Assembly (NCBI RefSeq): GCF_022870865.1
Contig: NZ_CP091508.1
Coordinates: forward strand, 682,001-746,000
Length of the DNA stretch: 64,000 nucleotides
Reading direction: 5' to 3'
Origin: Uruburuella testudinis
GTDB taxonomy: Bacteria > Pseudomonadota > Gammaproteobacteria > Burkholderiales > Neisseriaceae
In this document: positions 17,828 to 27,384 of the stretch, one piece after another
Layout of the letters: each line of letters starts with the position of its first letter
Numbering within the stretch: the stretch's first letter is position 1
Notes under the pieces: model-generated
Seen by the model: only the letters and a program-made list of their open reading frames with translations
The model's database searches: none
Told to the model about the DNA's origin: nothing
Translations under genes and position numbers: made by a program

Positions 17828-18472
17828 ATGAAACCGCTTTCTTTAACCGAGCAGCTGGTCGACAGCATCCGCCAGGATATTCTCGACGGCATCTATCCGC
17901 CCGATACGCAGCTGCGTCAGGATGCGTTGGCCGACAAACACGGTGTGAGCCGGATTCCGGTGCGGGAGGCTTTGCTGCAATTGGAGGCCGAAGGGCTGGT
18001 GAGCATTGTTCCGCGTAAAGGTGCTGTAGTAACCGGTTTGTCATTGCAAGAAGTGAATGATGTTTTTGAACTGCGAATTTTGCTGGAGCCGCGGCTATAC
18101 CGCGTTTCCGCACCGCAATTGAACTCGGCGGCCATCGATGTGGCGGCAGAAGTCAACCGCCGCTACCGCCATGCCATCGAACACAATGAGCGTGCGCAGC
18201 TGGGGCCGCTGAATGCCGAGCTGCACATGGCGCTGTATGCCGAAGCGGCGCTGCCTAAAACACAACAGATTGTGGCGGCGCTGCTGCAAACTTCAGAGCG
18301 TTATACCCGCCTCCAGCTCAGCACCGAGAGCGCTTTGCAGCAATCGCTGGTGGAACATGAGGCCTTAATCGACCTTACCCGTGCCGGCCGTTTCGAACAG
18401 GCGGAAGTTTTATTGACCGGCCATTTAAACCATGTCTGGCAGGGCCTGCATCAGGTTTTGACCAAAAAGTAG
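17828..18472 (+). CDS. GntR family transcriptional regulator (FadR/FCD type)
   Basis: The 214-residue regulator has an N-terminal winged helix-turn-helix (QLRQDALADKHGVSRIPVREALLQLEAEG, about residues 32-60; the segment SRIPVREAL is the GntR recognition helix). The C-terminal part is an all-helical FCD ligand domain with putative metal-binding positions ELHMALY, EHEALI and GHLNHV. I prefer the ATG at 17828, which has AGGA upstream; ATG codons at 17810 and 17813 lack one. It is divergent from the catabolic genes and upstream of the dehydrogenase by 38 bp. It probably represses the cluster until hydroxyproline or an intermediate binds. Confidence 0.9.
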   Translation: MKPLSLTEQLVDSIRQDILDGIYPPDTQLRQDALADKHGVSRIPVREALLQLEAEGLVSIVPRKGAVVTGLSLQEVNDVFELRILLEPRLYRVSAPQLNSAAIDVAAEVNRRYRHAIEHNERAQLGPLNAELHMALYAEAALPKTQQIVAALLQTSERYTRLQLSTESALQQSLVEHEALIDLTRAGRFEQAEVLLTGHLNHVWQGLHQVLTKK

Positions 18473-18510
18473 CTTTGTCGGACAGCAGAATTCACCCACA
18501 AGGAGTTCTT

Positions 18511-20028
18511 ATGTCACTCGAAGCGAAAAATCTGATTGGCTACCAAGCAGTTGCCGGCAAAGGTGCCGGCATTCAGGCGGTTGATCCGGCCACGGATGAG
18601 CGTTTGGCGCCGGTGTATCACGAAGTATCGGATGCGGATTTTGATCGGGCATTGGATTTGGCTCAAACCGCTTTTCTGCAATACCGCGAGCTGTCGGATG
18701 CGGCCCGGGCACAGTTTCTCGACAGCATTGCCGCTGAAATCGAAGCCGACAGCGAAGCCATTATTCAGCGTGCGATGCAGGAAACCGCCTTGCCGCATGC
18801 GCGTTTGCAGGGCGAGTGTGCCCGCACCTGCAATCAGTTGCGCCTGTTTGCCGCCGTGGTGCGGCAGGGGGCATATCGGGACATCAGGCGAGATGAAGCC
18901 ATGCCGCAACGGCAGCCACCCCGGCCTGATATCCGCTACCGCAAAATCGGGCTGGGGCCGGTGGCGGTGTTTGGCGCCAGCAACTTTCCTCTGGCGTTTT
19001 CTGTGGCCGGCGGCGATACCGCCAGTGCGCTGGCGGCAGGCTGCCCGGTGGTGGTGAAGGCGCATAACGCCCATCCGGGCACATCGGAATATGTGGGTCG
19101 GGCGGTGCAGCGCGCGGCACAACGGTGCGGCATGCCTGAGGGCGTGTTTGCTTTGCTGTATGGCGAAGGCAATCGGATTGGGGAGAAACTGGTCGGTCAT
19201 CCGCATATTAAGGCGGTGGGTTTTACCGGCTCCCGCGCCGGCGGCCTGGCTTTGTTGAAGCTTGCCCAAGCCCGGCCTGAACCGATTCCGGTTTATGCGG
19301 AAATGAGCAGCATTAATCCGGTTTATCTGATGCCTGATGCCTTGGCCACGCAGGCAGAAGCGCTTGGCCGTGCTTTGGTGGCGGCTATGACGATGGGCGC
19401 CGGGCAGTTTTGCACCAGCCCGGGTGTGGTGTTTGCCGCGGCAGGAGCGGGCTTTGATGCCTTTACAGCTGCCGCCCGGGCAGCTTTGGCAGTGCAAACG
19501 GCGCAAACTATGCTGACTCCGGCTATCGCCCGGGCGTTTGAGCAAGGCATCCAAAATCTGGCAGCGCACGCACAATTGCTGGCTGCCGGGGAAGCTTCCG
19601 GCGGCATTCATTCATGCCGTGCGCGTTTGTTTGTTGTTGAGGGCGATGTGTTTGCCGGAAATGAGGCGTTAAGGCAGGAAGTATTCGGTTCCGCCGCCGT
19701 GATTGTGTGTTGCCGTGATTTTGCACAAATGCAGATGTTGACCGAGCAGCTGGAGGGGCAGCTTACCGCTGCCGTTCACGCCACCGCCGATGATGATGTC
19801 GGGCAGCTCAAATCGTTGTTGTCACAGTTGGAACGCAAAGCGGGGCGGATTGTGTTCAACGGGTTTGGCACCGGGGTTGAAGTGTGCGGTGCAATGGTGC
19901 ACGGCGGCCCTTTTCCGGCCACGAGCGACAGCCGCAGCACATCGGTAGGCGCCACTGCCATCGACCGGTTTTTACGCCCAGTATGTTATCAGGATGTGCC
20001 GGCCGATATTTTGCCGGAAGCTTTTTAA
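18511..20028 (+). CDS. Aldehyde dehydrogenase, probable alpha-ketoglutarate semialdehyde dehydrogenase
   Basis: The 505-residue NAD(P)-dependent ALDH has the catalytic cysteine C301 in GAGQFCTSPG. The general-base segment is EMSSINPVYL, where Glu is followed by the SSINP seen in the KGSA dehydrogenase subgroup. The cofactor region VFGASNFPLAFS replaces the more common PWNFP. The enzyme would convert alpha-ketoglutarate semialdehyde to alpha-ketoglutarate, the end of hydroxyproline catabolism. The start is set by AAGGAG 6-7 bp before ATG at 18511; a start 12 codons earlier has no support. It is probably co-transcribed with the regulator gene. Confidence 0.88.
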   Translation: MSLEAKNLIGYQAVAGKGAGIQAVDPATDERLAPVYHEVSDADFDRALDLAQTAFLQYRELSDAARAQFLDSIAAEIEADSEAIIQRAMQETALPHARLQGECARTCNQLRLFAAVVRQGAYRDIRRDEAMPQRQPPRPDIRYRKIGLGPVAVFGASNFPLAFSVAGGDTASALAAGCPVVVKAHNAHPGTSEYVGRAVQRAAQRCGMPEGVFALLYGEGNRIGEKLVGHPHIKAVGFTGSRAGGLALLKLAQARPEPIPVYAEMSSINPVYLMPDALATQAEALGRALVAAMTMGAGQFCTSPGVVFAAAGAGFDAFTAAARAALAVQTAQTMLTPAIARAFEQGIQNLAAHAQLLAAGEASGGIHSCRARLFVVEGDVFAGNEALRQEVFGSAAVIVCCRDFAQMQMLTEQLEGQLTAAVHATADDDVGQLKSLLSQLERKAGRIVFNGFGTGVEVCGAMVHGGPFPATSDSRSTSVGATAIDRFLRPVCYQDVPADILPEAF

Positions 20029-20035
20029 CGCATTA

Positions 20036-20139
20036 ATACCCATTCACAAAAATAACCTAACAGCGTTGGCTCGCCTTGCCGTACTAACTGTACTGTCTTC
20101 GGCTTGCCGCTTTGTCAGCTTGCTTTTGTGAATGGGTGT
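20036..20139. repeat. Correia-like miniature element, short (104 bp) form
   Basis: Terminal inverted repeats ATACCCATTCACAAAAATAA (left) and a TTTTGTGAATGGGTGT right end enclose an inner sequence. The inner part runs GCGTTGGCTCGCCTTGCCGT, then ACTGTACTGTCTTCGGCTTG. I recognise it as the core of the Neisseria Correia repeat enclosed element in its 104-108 bp deleted form. The usual Correia ends (TATAGTGGATTAAATTT) are not there. It lies just after the dehydrogenase gene. Confidence 0.8.
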
Positions 20140-20161
20140 AAGCCGTTGAAGTTGATATGAT

Positions 20162-20238
20162 AAAGGCCGTCTGAAAACATCATGTTTTCAGACGGCCTTT
20201 GATGGTAAAAAGAAACACCCCGCACAGGCAGGGTGTTT
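20162..20238 (+). terminator. Two hairpins after the dehydrogenase gene
   Basis: 20162-20200 is a nearly perfect palindrome built from two facing DUS (19-bp stem, one-base loop). 20213-20238 is a second hairpin with AAACACCC and GGGTGTTT arms, followed by a short T-rich run. Either could terminate plus-strand transcription. Confidence 0.65.
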
Positions 20239-20256
20239 GTATCACAGTATTGATGA

Positions 20257-20293
20257 TTCAGACGGCCTTTGAGCAAGATCAAGGCCGTCTGAA
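20257..20293 (-). terminator. Paired DUS hairpin after acnB
   Basis: TTCAGACGGCCTT and AAGGCCGTCTGAA face each other 10 bp past the acnB stop on the minus strand, with an 11-base loop. Confidence 0.6.
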
Positions 20294-20302
20294 ATTATCG
20301 GA

Positions 20303-22888
20303 TTACACGTTTACTTTGTCGGCAACTTCGTTATAGCTGTCGATTTCGTTGAAGTTCATGTAGCGGTAAACTTCATCGCCTTTTTCGTTGATGATACCGA
20401 TATTGGCCTGATATTCTTCAACGGTGGGGATTTTACCCAATTTCGAGCAAATCGCCGCCAACTCTGCCGAGCCGAGGTAAACAAAAGTGTTTTTGCCCAA
20501 GCGGTTGGGGAAGTTGCGGGTGGAGGTCGACATCACGGTTGCGCCTTCGCGCACTTGTGCCTGGTTGCCCATACACAGCGAGCAGCCGGGCATTTCCATG
20601 CGCGCGCCGCTGCGGCCGAGGATGCCGTAGTAGCCCTCTTCGGTCAGCTGTTGCGCATCCATTTTGGTCGGCGGCGCCACCCACAGGCGCACGGGAATAT
20701 CCGATTTGCCTTCGAGCAGCTTGCCGGCGGCTCGGAAGTGGCCGATGTTGGTCATGCATGAGCCGATAAACACTTCGTCAATCTTGGTGCCGCTCACTTC
20801 CGACATGAATTTCACATCATCGGGGTCGTTCGGGCAGGCCACGATCGGCTCTTTGATATCGTCCATGTTGATTTCGATCACGGCGGCGTATTCGGCATCG
20901 GCATCGGCTTCCAGCAGTTTTGGGTCTGCCAGCCATTTTTCCATGGCCTGAATGCGGCGTTCGAGTGTGCGCGGGTCTTTATAGCCGTCGGCAATCATGT
21001 TTTTCATCAACACGATATTGGATTTCATGTATTCGATAATCGGCGCTTCGTTGAGTTTTACGGTGCAACCTGCGGCCGAGCGTTCGGCTGAGGCATCGCT
21101 CAATTCAAATGCCTGTTCTACTTTCAGATCGGGCAAGCCTTCGATTTCGAGAATACGGCCGGAGAAGATGTTTTTCTTGCCGGCTTTGGCCACAGTGAGC
21201 AAACCTGCTTTGATGGCATACAGCGGAATGGCGTTGACCAGATCGCGCAGGGTCACACCCGGTTGCAGCTTGCCGCTGAAGCGCACCAATACTGATTCGG
21301 GCATGTCCAGCGGCATCACGCCGGTGGCGGCGGCAAAGGCAACCAGCCCCGAGCCTGCCGGGAAGGAAATGCCGATGGGGAAACGGGTGTGCGAGTCGCC
21401 GCCGGTGCCTACGGTATCGGGCAGCAGCAGGCGGTTGAGCCACGAGTGAATCACGCCGTCACCCGGGCGCAGAGCTACGCCGGCGCGGGTGGAGATGAAT
21501 TCGGGCAATTCTTTGTGGGTTTTGACGTCTACCGGTTTCGGGTAGGCGGCGGTGTGGCAGAACGACTGCATCACCAAATCGGCGGAGAAACCCAAGCAGG
21601 CGAGATCTTTTAATTCATCGCGGGTCATCGGGCCGGTGGTGTCTTGCGAGCCGACGGTGGTCATTTTGGGTTCGCAGTAAGTGCCGGGGCGTACGCCTTC
21701 GCCTTCGGGCAGACCGCAGGCGCGGCCGACCATTTTTTGTGCCAGTGAAAAGCCGGCATTGCTTTCGGCAGGTGCTTGCGGCAGACGGAATTCGGTAGAG
21801 GCGGGCAAACCCAAGGCCTCGCGGGCTTTGGCGGTGAGGCCGCGGCCGATAATCAGGTTGATGCGGCCGCCGGCTTGCACTTCGTCGAGCAGCACTTGTG
21901 ATTTCAGCTCGAATTCGGCCACGGTTTCGCCGTTTTTCACGATTTTGCCTTCGTAGGGCAGAATGTCGACCACATCGCCCATATTGAGTGCAGATACGTC
22001 AACTTCAATCGGCAAGGCGCCGGAATCTTCTTGGGTGTTGAAGAAAATCGGTGCGATTTTGCCACCCAGGCAGACACCGCCGAAGCGCTTGTTGGGCACA
22101 TAGGGGATGTCTTGGCCGGTGTGCCAAATCACGGAGTTGGTGGCGGATTTGCGTGACGAACCGGTGCCGACCACATCGCCGACATAGGCCACGAGATTGC
22201 CTTTGGCTTTCAATTCGTCAAGAAGTTTGATGGGGCCGATTTCGCCGGGTTGGTCGGGCGTGATGCCGTCGCGCGGGTTTTTCAGCATGGCCAGCGCGTG
22301 CAGCGGGATATCGGGGCGGCTCCAGGCATCGGGAGCGGGCGATAAATCATCGGTATTGGTTTCGCCTTCGACTTTGAATACGGTAACGGTGATTTTTTCA
22401 GGCACTTTTTCACGGGCGGTAAACCATTCGGCATCGGCCCATGATTGCAGGATTTCTTTGGCGTGCGGGTTGCCTTTTTCAGCCTTTTCCTGCACATCGT
22501 GGAATGAATCGAACATCAGCAGGGTGTGTTTCAGGCCTTCGGCGGCGATGGGGGCGAGCTTGTCGTTGTCTAAAAGCTCGATCAGCGGATGGATGTTGTA
22601 ACCGCCGAGCATGGTGCCCAAAAGCTTGGTGGCTTCTTCGGGCGAAATCAGAGGGCTTTGGGCGCTGCCTTCGGCCACTGCGGCCAGAAACGAGGCTTTG
22701 ACTTTGGAGGCATCGTCTACGCCGGGCGGCACGCGGTGCGCCAAAAGCTCGACCAGAAATTCGGCTTCGCCGGCGGGCGGGTTTTTGAGCAGCTCCACCA
22801 AATCGGCGGTTTGTTGTGCGGTTAAGGGCAGGGCGGGAATGCCCAGGGCTTCGCGCTCTGCGGCGGCTTTACGATAGGCTTCTAACAT
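20303..22888 (-). CDS. acnB: Bifunctional aconitate hydratase 2 / 2-methylisocitrate dehydratase
   Basis: This 861-residue TCA-cycle enzyme isomerises citrate and isocitrate with a [4Fe-4S] cluster. The AcnB order is visible. A helical HEAT-like N-terminal domain (about 1-160) is followed by the swivel domain ([38 protein letters not shown]). Then come the cluster domains with [19 protein letters not shown] and [12 protein letters not shown], which hold the cluster cysteines. The length matches the family. ATG at 22888 is chosen for AAGGAACAAAG upstream; a 24-residue extension is rejected. It is transcribed alone. Confidence 0.96.
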   Translation of the reverse strand: MLEAYRKAAAEREALGIPALPLTAQQTADLVELLKNPPAGEAEFLVELLAHRVPPGVDDASKVKASFLAAVAEGSAQSPLISPEEATKLLGTMLGGYNIHPLIELLDNDKLAPIAAEGLKHTLLMFDSFHDVQEKAEKGNPHAKEILQSWADAEWFTAREKVPEKITVTVFKVEGETNTDDLSPAPDAWSRPDIPLHALAMLKNPRDGITPDQPGEIGPIKLLDELKAKGNLVAYVGDVVGTGSSRKSATNSVIWHTGQDIPYVPNKRFGGVCLGGKIAPIFFNTQEDSGALPIEVDVSALNMGDVVDILPYEGKIVKNGETVAEFELKSQVLLDEVQAGGRINLIIGRGLTAKAREALGLPASTEFRLPQAPAESNAGFSLAQKMVGRACGLPEGEGVRPGTYCEPKMTTVGSQDTTGPMTRDELKDLACLGFSADLVMQSFCHTAAYPKPVDVKTHKELPEFISTRAGVALRPGDGVIHSWLNRLLLPDTVGTGGDSHTRFPIGISFPAGSGLVAFAAATGVMPLDMPESVLVRFSGKLQPGVTLRDLVNAIPLYAIKAGLLTVAKAGKKNIFSGRILEIEGLPDLKVEQAFELSDASAERSAAGCTVKLNEAPIIEYMKSNIVLMKNMIADGYKDPRTLERRIQAMEKWLADPKLLEADADAEYAAVIEINMDDIKEPIVACPNDPDDVKFMSEVSGTKIDEVFIGSCMTNIGHFRAAGKLLEGKSDIPVRLWVAPPTKMDAQQLTEEGYYGILGRSGARMEMPGCSLCMGNQAQVREGATVMSTSTRNFPNRLGKNTFVYLGSAELAAICSKLGKIPTVEEYQANIGIINEKGDEVYRYMNFNEIDSYNEVADKVNV

Positions 22889-23287
22889 CTCTTTGTTCCT
22901 TTTACGGTTTTTCTTCTGGTGGCTTACTGCGTATGTAGTGAGCAGTAGTGCAGTTATCATAAACTAAATTTGTGTAAATAGGAACTCCCCCGGGCATAAT
23001 CTTTGTGGGCGTGTACAAGCTTGTTTGAAGAGTGATTATCGTTTAAACATCAGGCTTTCAGACGGCATGGGGGATGGGGCGGAGATTGTTTGTGTTGATG
23101 TGAACGATTGTTTTTGGTTACTGCGGGCGCGGTTTCGGTTTTAGTGATGTGGTTGGGGCGGCAGGAGTGCAAACCAAATCTGAGGCCGTCTGAAAAGGCC
23201 CGTTTGAAAAAATCGAATGAGCGGCATTCAGACGGCCTCGTTTTGGGGTGCGTTGATATTGTGAGTGTATTTCCTGTGCAGGAAATC
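22889..23287. other. Intergenic region between DUF1304 gene and acnB
   Basis: About 400 bp hold the acnB upstream region and an inverted DUS pair (23182-23194 and 23227-23239) that probably ends the DUF1304 transcript. I see no gene. Confidence 0.5.
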
Positions 23288-23644
23288 CTAGCTGAACAGC
23301 CACACTAAAAAGGCTGCCATTGCCGGGCCGCCCTGTATCCACAGGATTTTTTTGTTGGCAGTGGCGGCCCCGAAGATGGCGGCGGTGATGACGCAGCCCA
23401 AGAAAAACGCTTGCAGCGGCCGCGCTAAATCGGCCGGCGCAAACAGGCTCCACAACAGGCCGGCGGCTAAAAAGCCGTTATACAGCCCCTGATTGACAAA
23501 TAAGGTTTTGATTTCTTTTTGTTGCAGCTTGTCGGGGCTGATGTTGAAAGCGCGGGCGGCACGGGGCGAGGGCACGGTCATTTCCAGCCACATAATCAAC
23601 AGGTGCTGGAGCGCAACGATAAACACGAAAAGATTGAGCAGCAT
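23288..23644 (-). CDS. DUF1304 family membrane protein
   Basis: This 118-residue protein has four hydrophobic helices, with the family features LQHLLIMWLEM near the N-terminus and NQGLYNGFLAAGL in the middle. The family is widespread in bacteria, integral to the inner membrane and of unknown function. ATG at 23644 is preceded by AAGGAA, so the 34-residue longer frame is rejected. It is monocistronic, with a family-C repeat directly upstream. Confidence 0.85.
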   Translation of the reverse strand: MLLNLFVFIVALQHLLIMWLEMTVPSPRAARAFNISPDKLQQKEIKTLFVNQGLYNGFLAAGLLWSLFAPADLARPLQAFFLGCVITAAIFGAATANKKILWIQGGPAMAAFLVWLFS

Positions 23645-23674
23645 GGCGGTTCCTTGAGGCGGGCAGGCGTTGAT

Positions 23675-23776
23675 CTTGAAATGAAGAAAGAAGTGCAGCC
23701 AGTAAGCCGCAGACCGTGCAGCCGCTACGGCAAGGTGCGGCAACACCGTAGCACTTTTTGATTCATTCTACGATAG
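23675..23776. repeat. Family C palindromic repeat
   Basis: TTGAAATGAAGAAAGAAGTG at the left and CACTTTTTGATTCATTCTAC at the right are imperfect inverted ends, with AAGGTGCGGCAACACCGTAG inside. The copy at 42830-42918 has the same ends and inner CCGTAGCACTT. It lies between the DUF1304 and phoH genes. Confidence 0.55.
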
Positions 23777-23816
23777 CTGTTTTTTATCAACGGCATGCTC
23801 TGACGGCAGTGGTTTT

Positions 23817-24803
23817 TCAGACGGCTTTCGGTAGGTGTTGTTCGCTTTCGTGGCGCTCATCGGCCGCATCGTAGGCTTCGACGATTTTCTGCACCAGCGG
23901 GTGGCGCACCACATCTTCGCTGGTGAAGGTATGGAAATACAGCCCTTCAATGCCGGCGAGTTTTTCTTTGGCGTCTTTCAGGCCGGATTTGATGTTGCGC
24001 GGTAAATCTATCTGACTGATGTCGCCGGTGATAACGGCCTTGGCGCCGAAGCCGATGCGGGTAAGAAACATTTTCATCTGCTCGGGGGTGGTGTTTTGGG
24101 CTTCATCGAGAATCACGTAAGCGCCGTTGAGTGTGCGCCCGCGCATATAGGCCAGCGGTGCGATTTCGATCAGGCCTTTTTCGAGCAGCTTGGTGACGCG
24201 GTCGAAGCCCATCAGGTCATACAGCGCATCATACAGCGGGCGCAGATAGGGGTCGACTTTTTGTGCCAAATCGCCGGGCAGAAAGCCGAGTTTTTCGCCG
24301 GCTTCTACGGCGGGGCGCACCAATACGATGCGCTCTACCTGGTGTTTTTCCACCGCATCGACGGCGGCGGCCACGGCGAGATAGGTTTTGCCGGTGCCGG
24401 CCGGGCCCAGGCCGAAGACTACATCGTGGTTGAGCAGGGCGCGGATGTAGCCGTTTTGGCGCGGTGTGCGCCCGCCGATGCTGCCGCGCTTGGTGCGGAA
24501 ATAATATTGGTGTTCGTGTGTTTGCGCTTCGTATTGCGCATCGGCGGTTTTGGCTTCTACGGCGGCCAGGCGGATATCGTTATCCGACAAGTCGCCTTTT
24601 TCGGCTTGTGCGGCCAGTGCGAGCAGGGCGTTGCGGCCGGCATGTGCCAGTGCGCCCATAAAGGTAAAATTGCCGAAGCGGCGGCTGATTTGGATATCCA
24701 GCGCTTTGCTCAGCGTGTCGAGATTGCTGTCGAGCGCGCCGGTGAGGCGTTGCAGCACGGCGTTGTCGATGTCTTCAAATTGCAGGTGAACGGTGTGGCT
24801 CAT
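23817..24803 (-). CDS. PhoH family ATPase
   Basis: This 328-residue cytoplasmic P-loop ATPase of the PhoH/YbeZ type is linked to RNA metabolism and ribosome maturation with YbeY. Walker A is [10 protein letters not shown] and Walker B is [32 protein letters not shown] and [11 protein letters not shown] are family blocks. The chosen start gives [11 protein letters not shown]. The 5' end is tandemly duplicated in frame, so an upstream start adding 22 or 40 residues is possible (see repeat). No ybeY is adjacent in the window. Confidence 0.92.
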   Translation of the reverse strand: MSHTVHLQFEDIDNAVLQRLTGALDSNLDTLSKALDIQISRRFGNFTFMGALAHAGRNALLALAAQAEKGDLSDNDIRLAAVEAKTADAQYEAQTHEHQYYFRTKRGSIGGRTPRQNGYIRALLNHDVVFGLGPAGTGKTYLAVAAAVDAVEKHQVERIVLVRPAVEAGEKLGFLPGDLAQKVDPYLRPLYDALYDLMGFDRVTKLLEKGLIEIAPLAYMRGRTLNGAYVILDEAQNTTPEQMKMFLTRIGFGAKAVITGDISQIDLPRNIKSGLKDAKEKLAGIEGLYFHTFTSEDVVRHPLVQKIVEAYDAADERHESEQHLPKAV

Positions 24804-24894
24804 GGGTGTTTTCCGGGTTAGGTTTGGCGCTGCCATGTTTGCATCTGCTTGCTCACAAGTGTGGCTCATGGGTGTTTTCCGGGTTAGGTTTGGC
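24793..24894. repeat. In-frame 36-bp direct repeat at the 5' end of phoH
   Basis: 24793-24828 and 24859-24894 are identical, 66 bp apart, which is 22 codons. Each copy carries an ATG, a GGAAAA upstream and the peptide [11 protein letters not shown]. The gene therefore has two equivalent starts, one giving a 22-residue N-terminal extension. Confidence 0.85.
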
Positions 24895-25064
24895 AGATAT
24901 GGTTGCGAATGCATCAAAATCAAGGCCTCAGGCCGTCTGAAAATAGGCGGTATGCAGGATGCCTGTGCCGTTTGCGGCGTTTTTATGATACATTAACGGC
25001 TTGATTGGCGATAAGGCGCATGGGGTTTCAGACGGCCTTATCTGTATGATATAGAAAGAATGTG

Positions 25065-26147
25065 ATGACTGCCTTATCCGATATCATCCGCGCCGATGTG
25101 CGTGCGATGACTGCTTACCAAGTGGCCGATCTGCCCGAGGGCTTTATCAAACTCGATGCCATGGAAAGCCCTTACCACCCGTTTGCCGCATCCCCCGAGT
25201 TAATGGAAGAATGGGGCAGGCAGCTGGCCGCAGCGCCGATTCATCTTTATCCCAATCCGGCCGCCAGCGGTCTGCAACAGGCGTTGCGCGAAGTGTTCGA
25301 TATTCCCGCCGCTGCCGAAATCGCCTTGGGCAACGGCTCCGACGAGTTAATCCAGCTGATCACCATGCTGGTGGCCAAGCCCGGCGCTACCATGCTGGCG
25401 CTGGAGCCGAGTTTTGTGATGTATCGGCATAACGCGCTCACTTACGGCATGAATTATGTGGGCGTGCCGCTCAACGATGATTTCAGCATGAACTTGGGTG
25501 CGGTGCTGGCGGCGATTGAAACGCACAACCCGGCACTGGTGTTTGTGTCGTATCCCAACAACCCCACCGGCGTGGGTTTCAAACGCGAAGAAGTGGAAGC
25601 GGTGATTGCCGCCGCCCGCGGTATTGTGGTGGTGGATGAAGCTTACGGCGCCTTCAGCAGCGACAGTTTTCTCAATCAGGCCGGTGTGGCGGCAAATCTG
25701 GTGGTGATGCGCACCGTGAGCAAAATCGGTTTTGCCGGTATCCGCATCGGTTATGCGGCAGGCAGCGCCGAAGTGATGAACGAGCTGGCGAAAATCGTGC
25801 CGCCCTATAATATGAACCAATTGAGTCTCGCCACCGCCAAGTTTGCCATGGCGCATGCCGATGTGATTGCCGGCACCACCGCCAAACTGAAAGCCGAGCG
25901 TGAGCGTATATTGGGTGGGTTGGCAGGTATAGGCCGTCTGAAAGCCTTTGCCAGCGAAGCAAATTTCATCACCGTGCGTGTGCCGGATGCGGTAGAATTG
26001 TTTGAAACCTTGAAACAAAACAAAATATTGGTTAAAAAGCTGCACGGCACTCATCCGCTGCTCGACCAATGTGTGCGCATCACTGTGGGGGCGCCCGAGC
26101 AAAACGATGCGGTATTGGCCGTTATCCGCAAATTATATGCAAGCTGA
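25065..26147 (+). CDS. hisC: Histidinol-phosphate aminotransferase
   Basis: The 360-residue PLP-dependent class I/II aminotransferase converts imidazole acetol phosphate plus glutamate to histidinol phosphate. Visible motifs are KLDAMESPYHP (substrate entry), LGNGSDELIQLI, SYPNNPTGVGF (Asn for PLP), VVVDEAYGAF (Asp for the PLP ring nitrogen), RTVSKIGFAGIRIGY with the Schiff-base lysine, and a C-terminal VRITVGAPEQN with the carboxylate-binding Arg. ATG at 25065 follows a GTG by one codon; AGAAAGAA upstream favours the ATG. hisB follows after 55 bp. Confidence 0.94.
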   Translation: MTALSDIIRADVRAMTAYQVADLPEGFIKLDAMESPYHPFAASPELMEEWGRQLAAAPIHLYPNPAASGLQQALREVFDIPAAAEIALGNGSDELIQLITMLVAKPGATMLALEPSFVMYRHNALTYGMNYVGVPLNDDFSMNLGAVLAAIETHNPALVFVSYPNNPTGVGFKREEVEAVIAAARGIVVVDEAYGAFSSDSFLNQAGVAANLVVMRTVSKIGFAGIRIGYAAGSAEVMNELAKIVPPYNMNQLSLATAKFAMAHADVIAGTTAKLKAERERILGGLAGIGRLKAFASEANFITVRVPDAVELFETLKQNKILVKKLHGTHPLLDQCVRITVGAPEQNDAVLAVIRKLYAS

Positions 26148-26202
26148 AGAATAACCTTATCTGTTTGAAACCATTTGATTGATTATCGGGAAACCAACCA
26201 TT

Positions 26203-27114
26203 ATGAATAAAGCACAACTTCATTTACGCAACCTCCAATTGCTGATTGAAGAGGCCGGCTCCTTAAGCGAGCTGGCCCGCCGCTGCGGCTACGACAACAC
26301 CTCGTCGCTGTATCAGGCCAAACGCCGTTTGCAAAAAGGCCAAGAAGAGGGCGCAGAGGGCAGCCGCGGCATGAACAATTCGTTGCTCGCCAAGCTGGAA
26401 GCCGGCATGGGCAAACGCAAAGGCTGGATGGGGCGGGTGCACCCCGATCCGAAACCGGAGCCGGAAATTGTTGCAGAAATTGAGGTGGCGGAAGAAAAAC
26501 AGGCCATCGAATTCAGCGGCAGCCGTTGTGCCACCGTTATCCGCAACACCAGCGAAACCCAAATCACCGTGTCGCTCAACCTCGACGGCAGCGGCCAAAG
26601 CCGCTTTGACACCGGCGTGCCGTTTCTCGACCACATGCTCGATCAAATCAGCCGCCACGGCCTGATTGATTTGGACATCACCTGCAAAGGCGATTTGCAC
26701 ATCGACGACCACCACACGGTTGAAGATATCGGCATCACCCTCGGCCAAGCGCTCAAGCAGGCATTGGGCGATAAAACCGGCATCCGCCGCTACGGCATGA
26801 GCTATGTGCCGCTCGACGAAGCGCTCAGCCGCGTAGTGCTCGATTTGTCGGGCCGCCCGGGGCTGATCTACAACATCGAATTCACCCGCGCCATCATCGG
26901 CCGCTTTGATGTAGATTTGTTCAGCGAATTTTTTCACGGCCTGGTCAACCACAGCATGATGACGCTGCATATCGACAACTTGCGCGGCAAAAATGCCCAC
27001 CATCAGGCCGAAACCGTGTTCAAAGCCTTCGGCCGCGCCTTGCGCATGGCGGTAGAGCCCGATGAGCGCATGGCCGGAAAAATGCCTTCTACCAAAGGCA
27101 CGCTGACCGCATAA
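26203..27114 (+). CDS. hisB: Imidazoleglycerol-phosphate dehydratase with N-terminal extension
   Basis: The 303-residue enzyme dehydrates imidazole glycerol phosphate. The catalytic domain (about 110-303) has the metal-binding histidine motifs [23 protein letters not shown] and [12 protein letters not shown], plus a STKGTLTA end. It lacks the phosphatase domain of the enterobacterial fusion. The first 100 residues are not part of ordinary IGPDs. They contain a helix-turn-helix-like stretch ([20 protein letters not shown]) and a basic segment. As far as I recall, a comparable extension occurs in other Neisseria HisB proteins. ATG at 26203 has GGGAAA at a slightly long distance. Confidence 0.93.
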   Translation: MNKAQLHLRNLQLLIEEAGSLSELARRCGYDNTSSLYQAKRRLQKGQEEGAEGSRGMNNSLLAKLEAGMGKRKGWMGRVHPDPKPEPEIVAEIEVAEEKQAIEFSGSRCATVIRNTSETQITVSLNLDGSGQSRFDTGVPFLDHMLDQISRHGLIDLDITCKGDLHIDDHHTVEDIGITLGQALKQALGDKTGIRRYGMSYVPLDEALSRVVLDLSGRPGLIYNIEFTRAIIGRFDVDLFSEFFHGLVNHSMMTLHIDNLRGKNAHHQAETVFKAFGRALRMAVEPDERMAGKMPSTKGTLTA

Positions 27115-27134
27115 ATGCAGCAGATAATATCAAC

Positions 27135-27165
27135 AGGCCGTCTGAAACCCGCTTTCAGACGGCCT
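27135..27165 (+). terminator. Paired DUS terminator after hisB
   Basis: AGGCCGTCTGAAA (27135-27147) and TTTCAGACGGCCT (27153-27165) form a 13-bp stem with a 5-base loop, 20 bp after the stop. Confidence 0.7.
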
Positions 27166-27200
27166 TTGCATGTGCAGGGTTTTTGTGAGCAGAATCCACA

Positions 27201-27279
27201 TTATACCCATTCACAAAAATAAGCTAACGGCGTTGGCTCGCCCACCGCCTTGTTTGCTTGCTTTTGTGAATGGGTATAA
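27201..27279. repeat. Correia-like miniature element, 79 bp
   Basis: TTATACCCATTCACAAAAAT and ATTTTTGTGAATGGGTATAA-type ends (right end GCTTTTGTGAATGGGTATAA) bracket the inner GCTAACGGCGTTGGCTCGCC. The terminal repeats are perfect over about 17 bp. It is an internally deleted member of the family and lies between the hisB terminator and the next gene. Confidence 0.75.
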
Positions 27280-27384
27280 CAGACGCTAACCATAAATAAC
27301 CCGAAAAAAGCTTTCAGACGGCCTGATTCTTGTTATGATTAAACCACTTGAGTTTGTTTGACCACTACGACAAGGAGAAGAAAA

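Noticed and set aside
18514..19611. A 365-codon frame on the minus strand opposite the aldehyde dehydrogenase gene
   Set aside because: The plus-strand dehydrogenase has all family motifs; the opposite frame is His/Arg/Gln-rich and has no recognisable feature.
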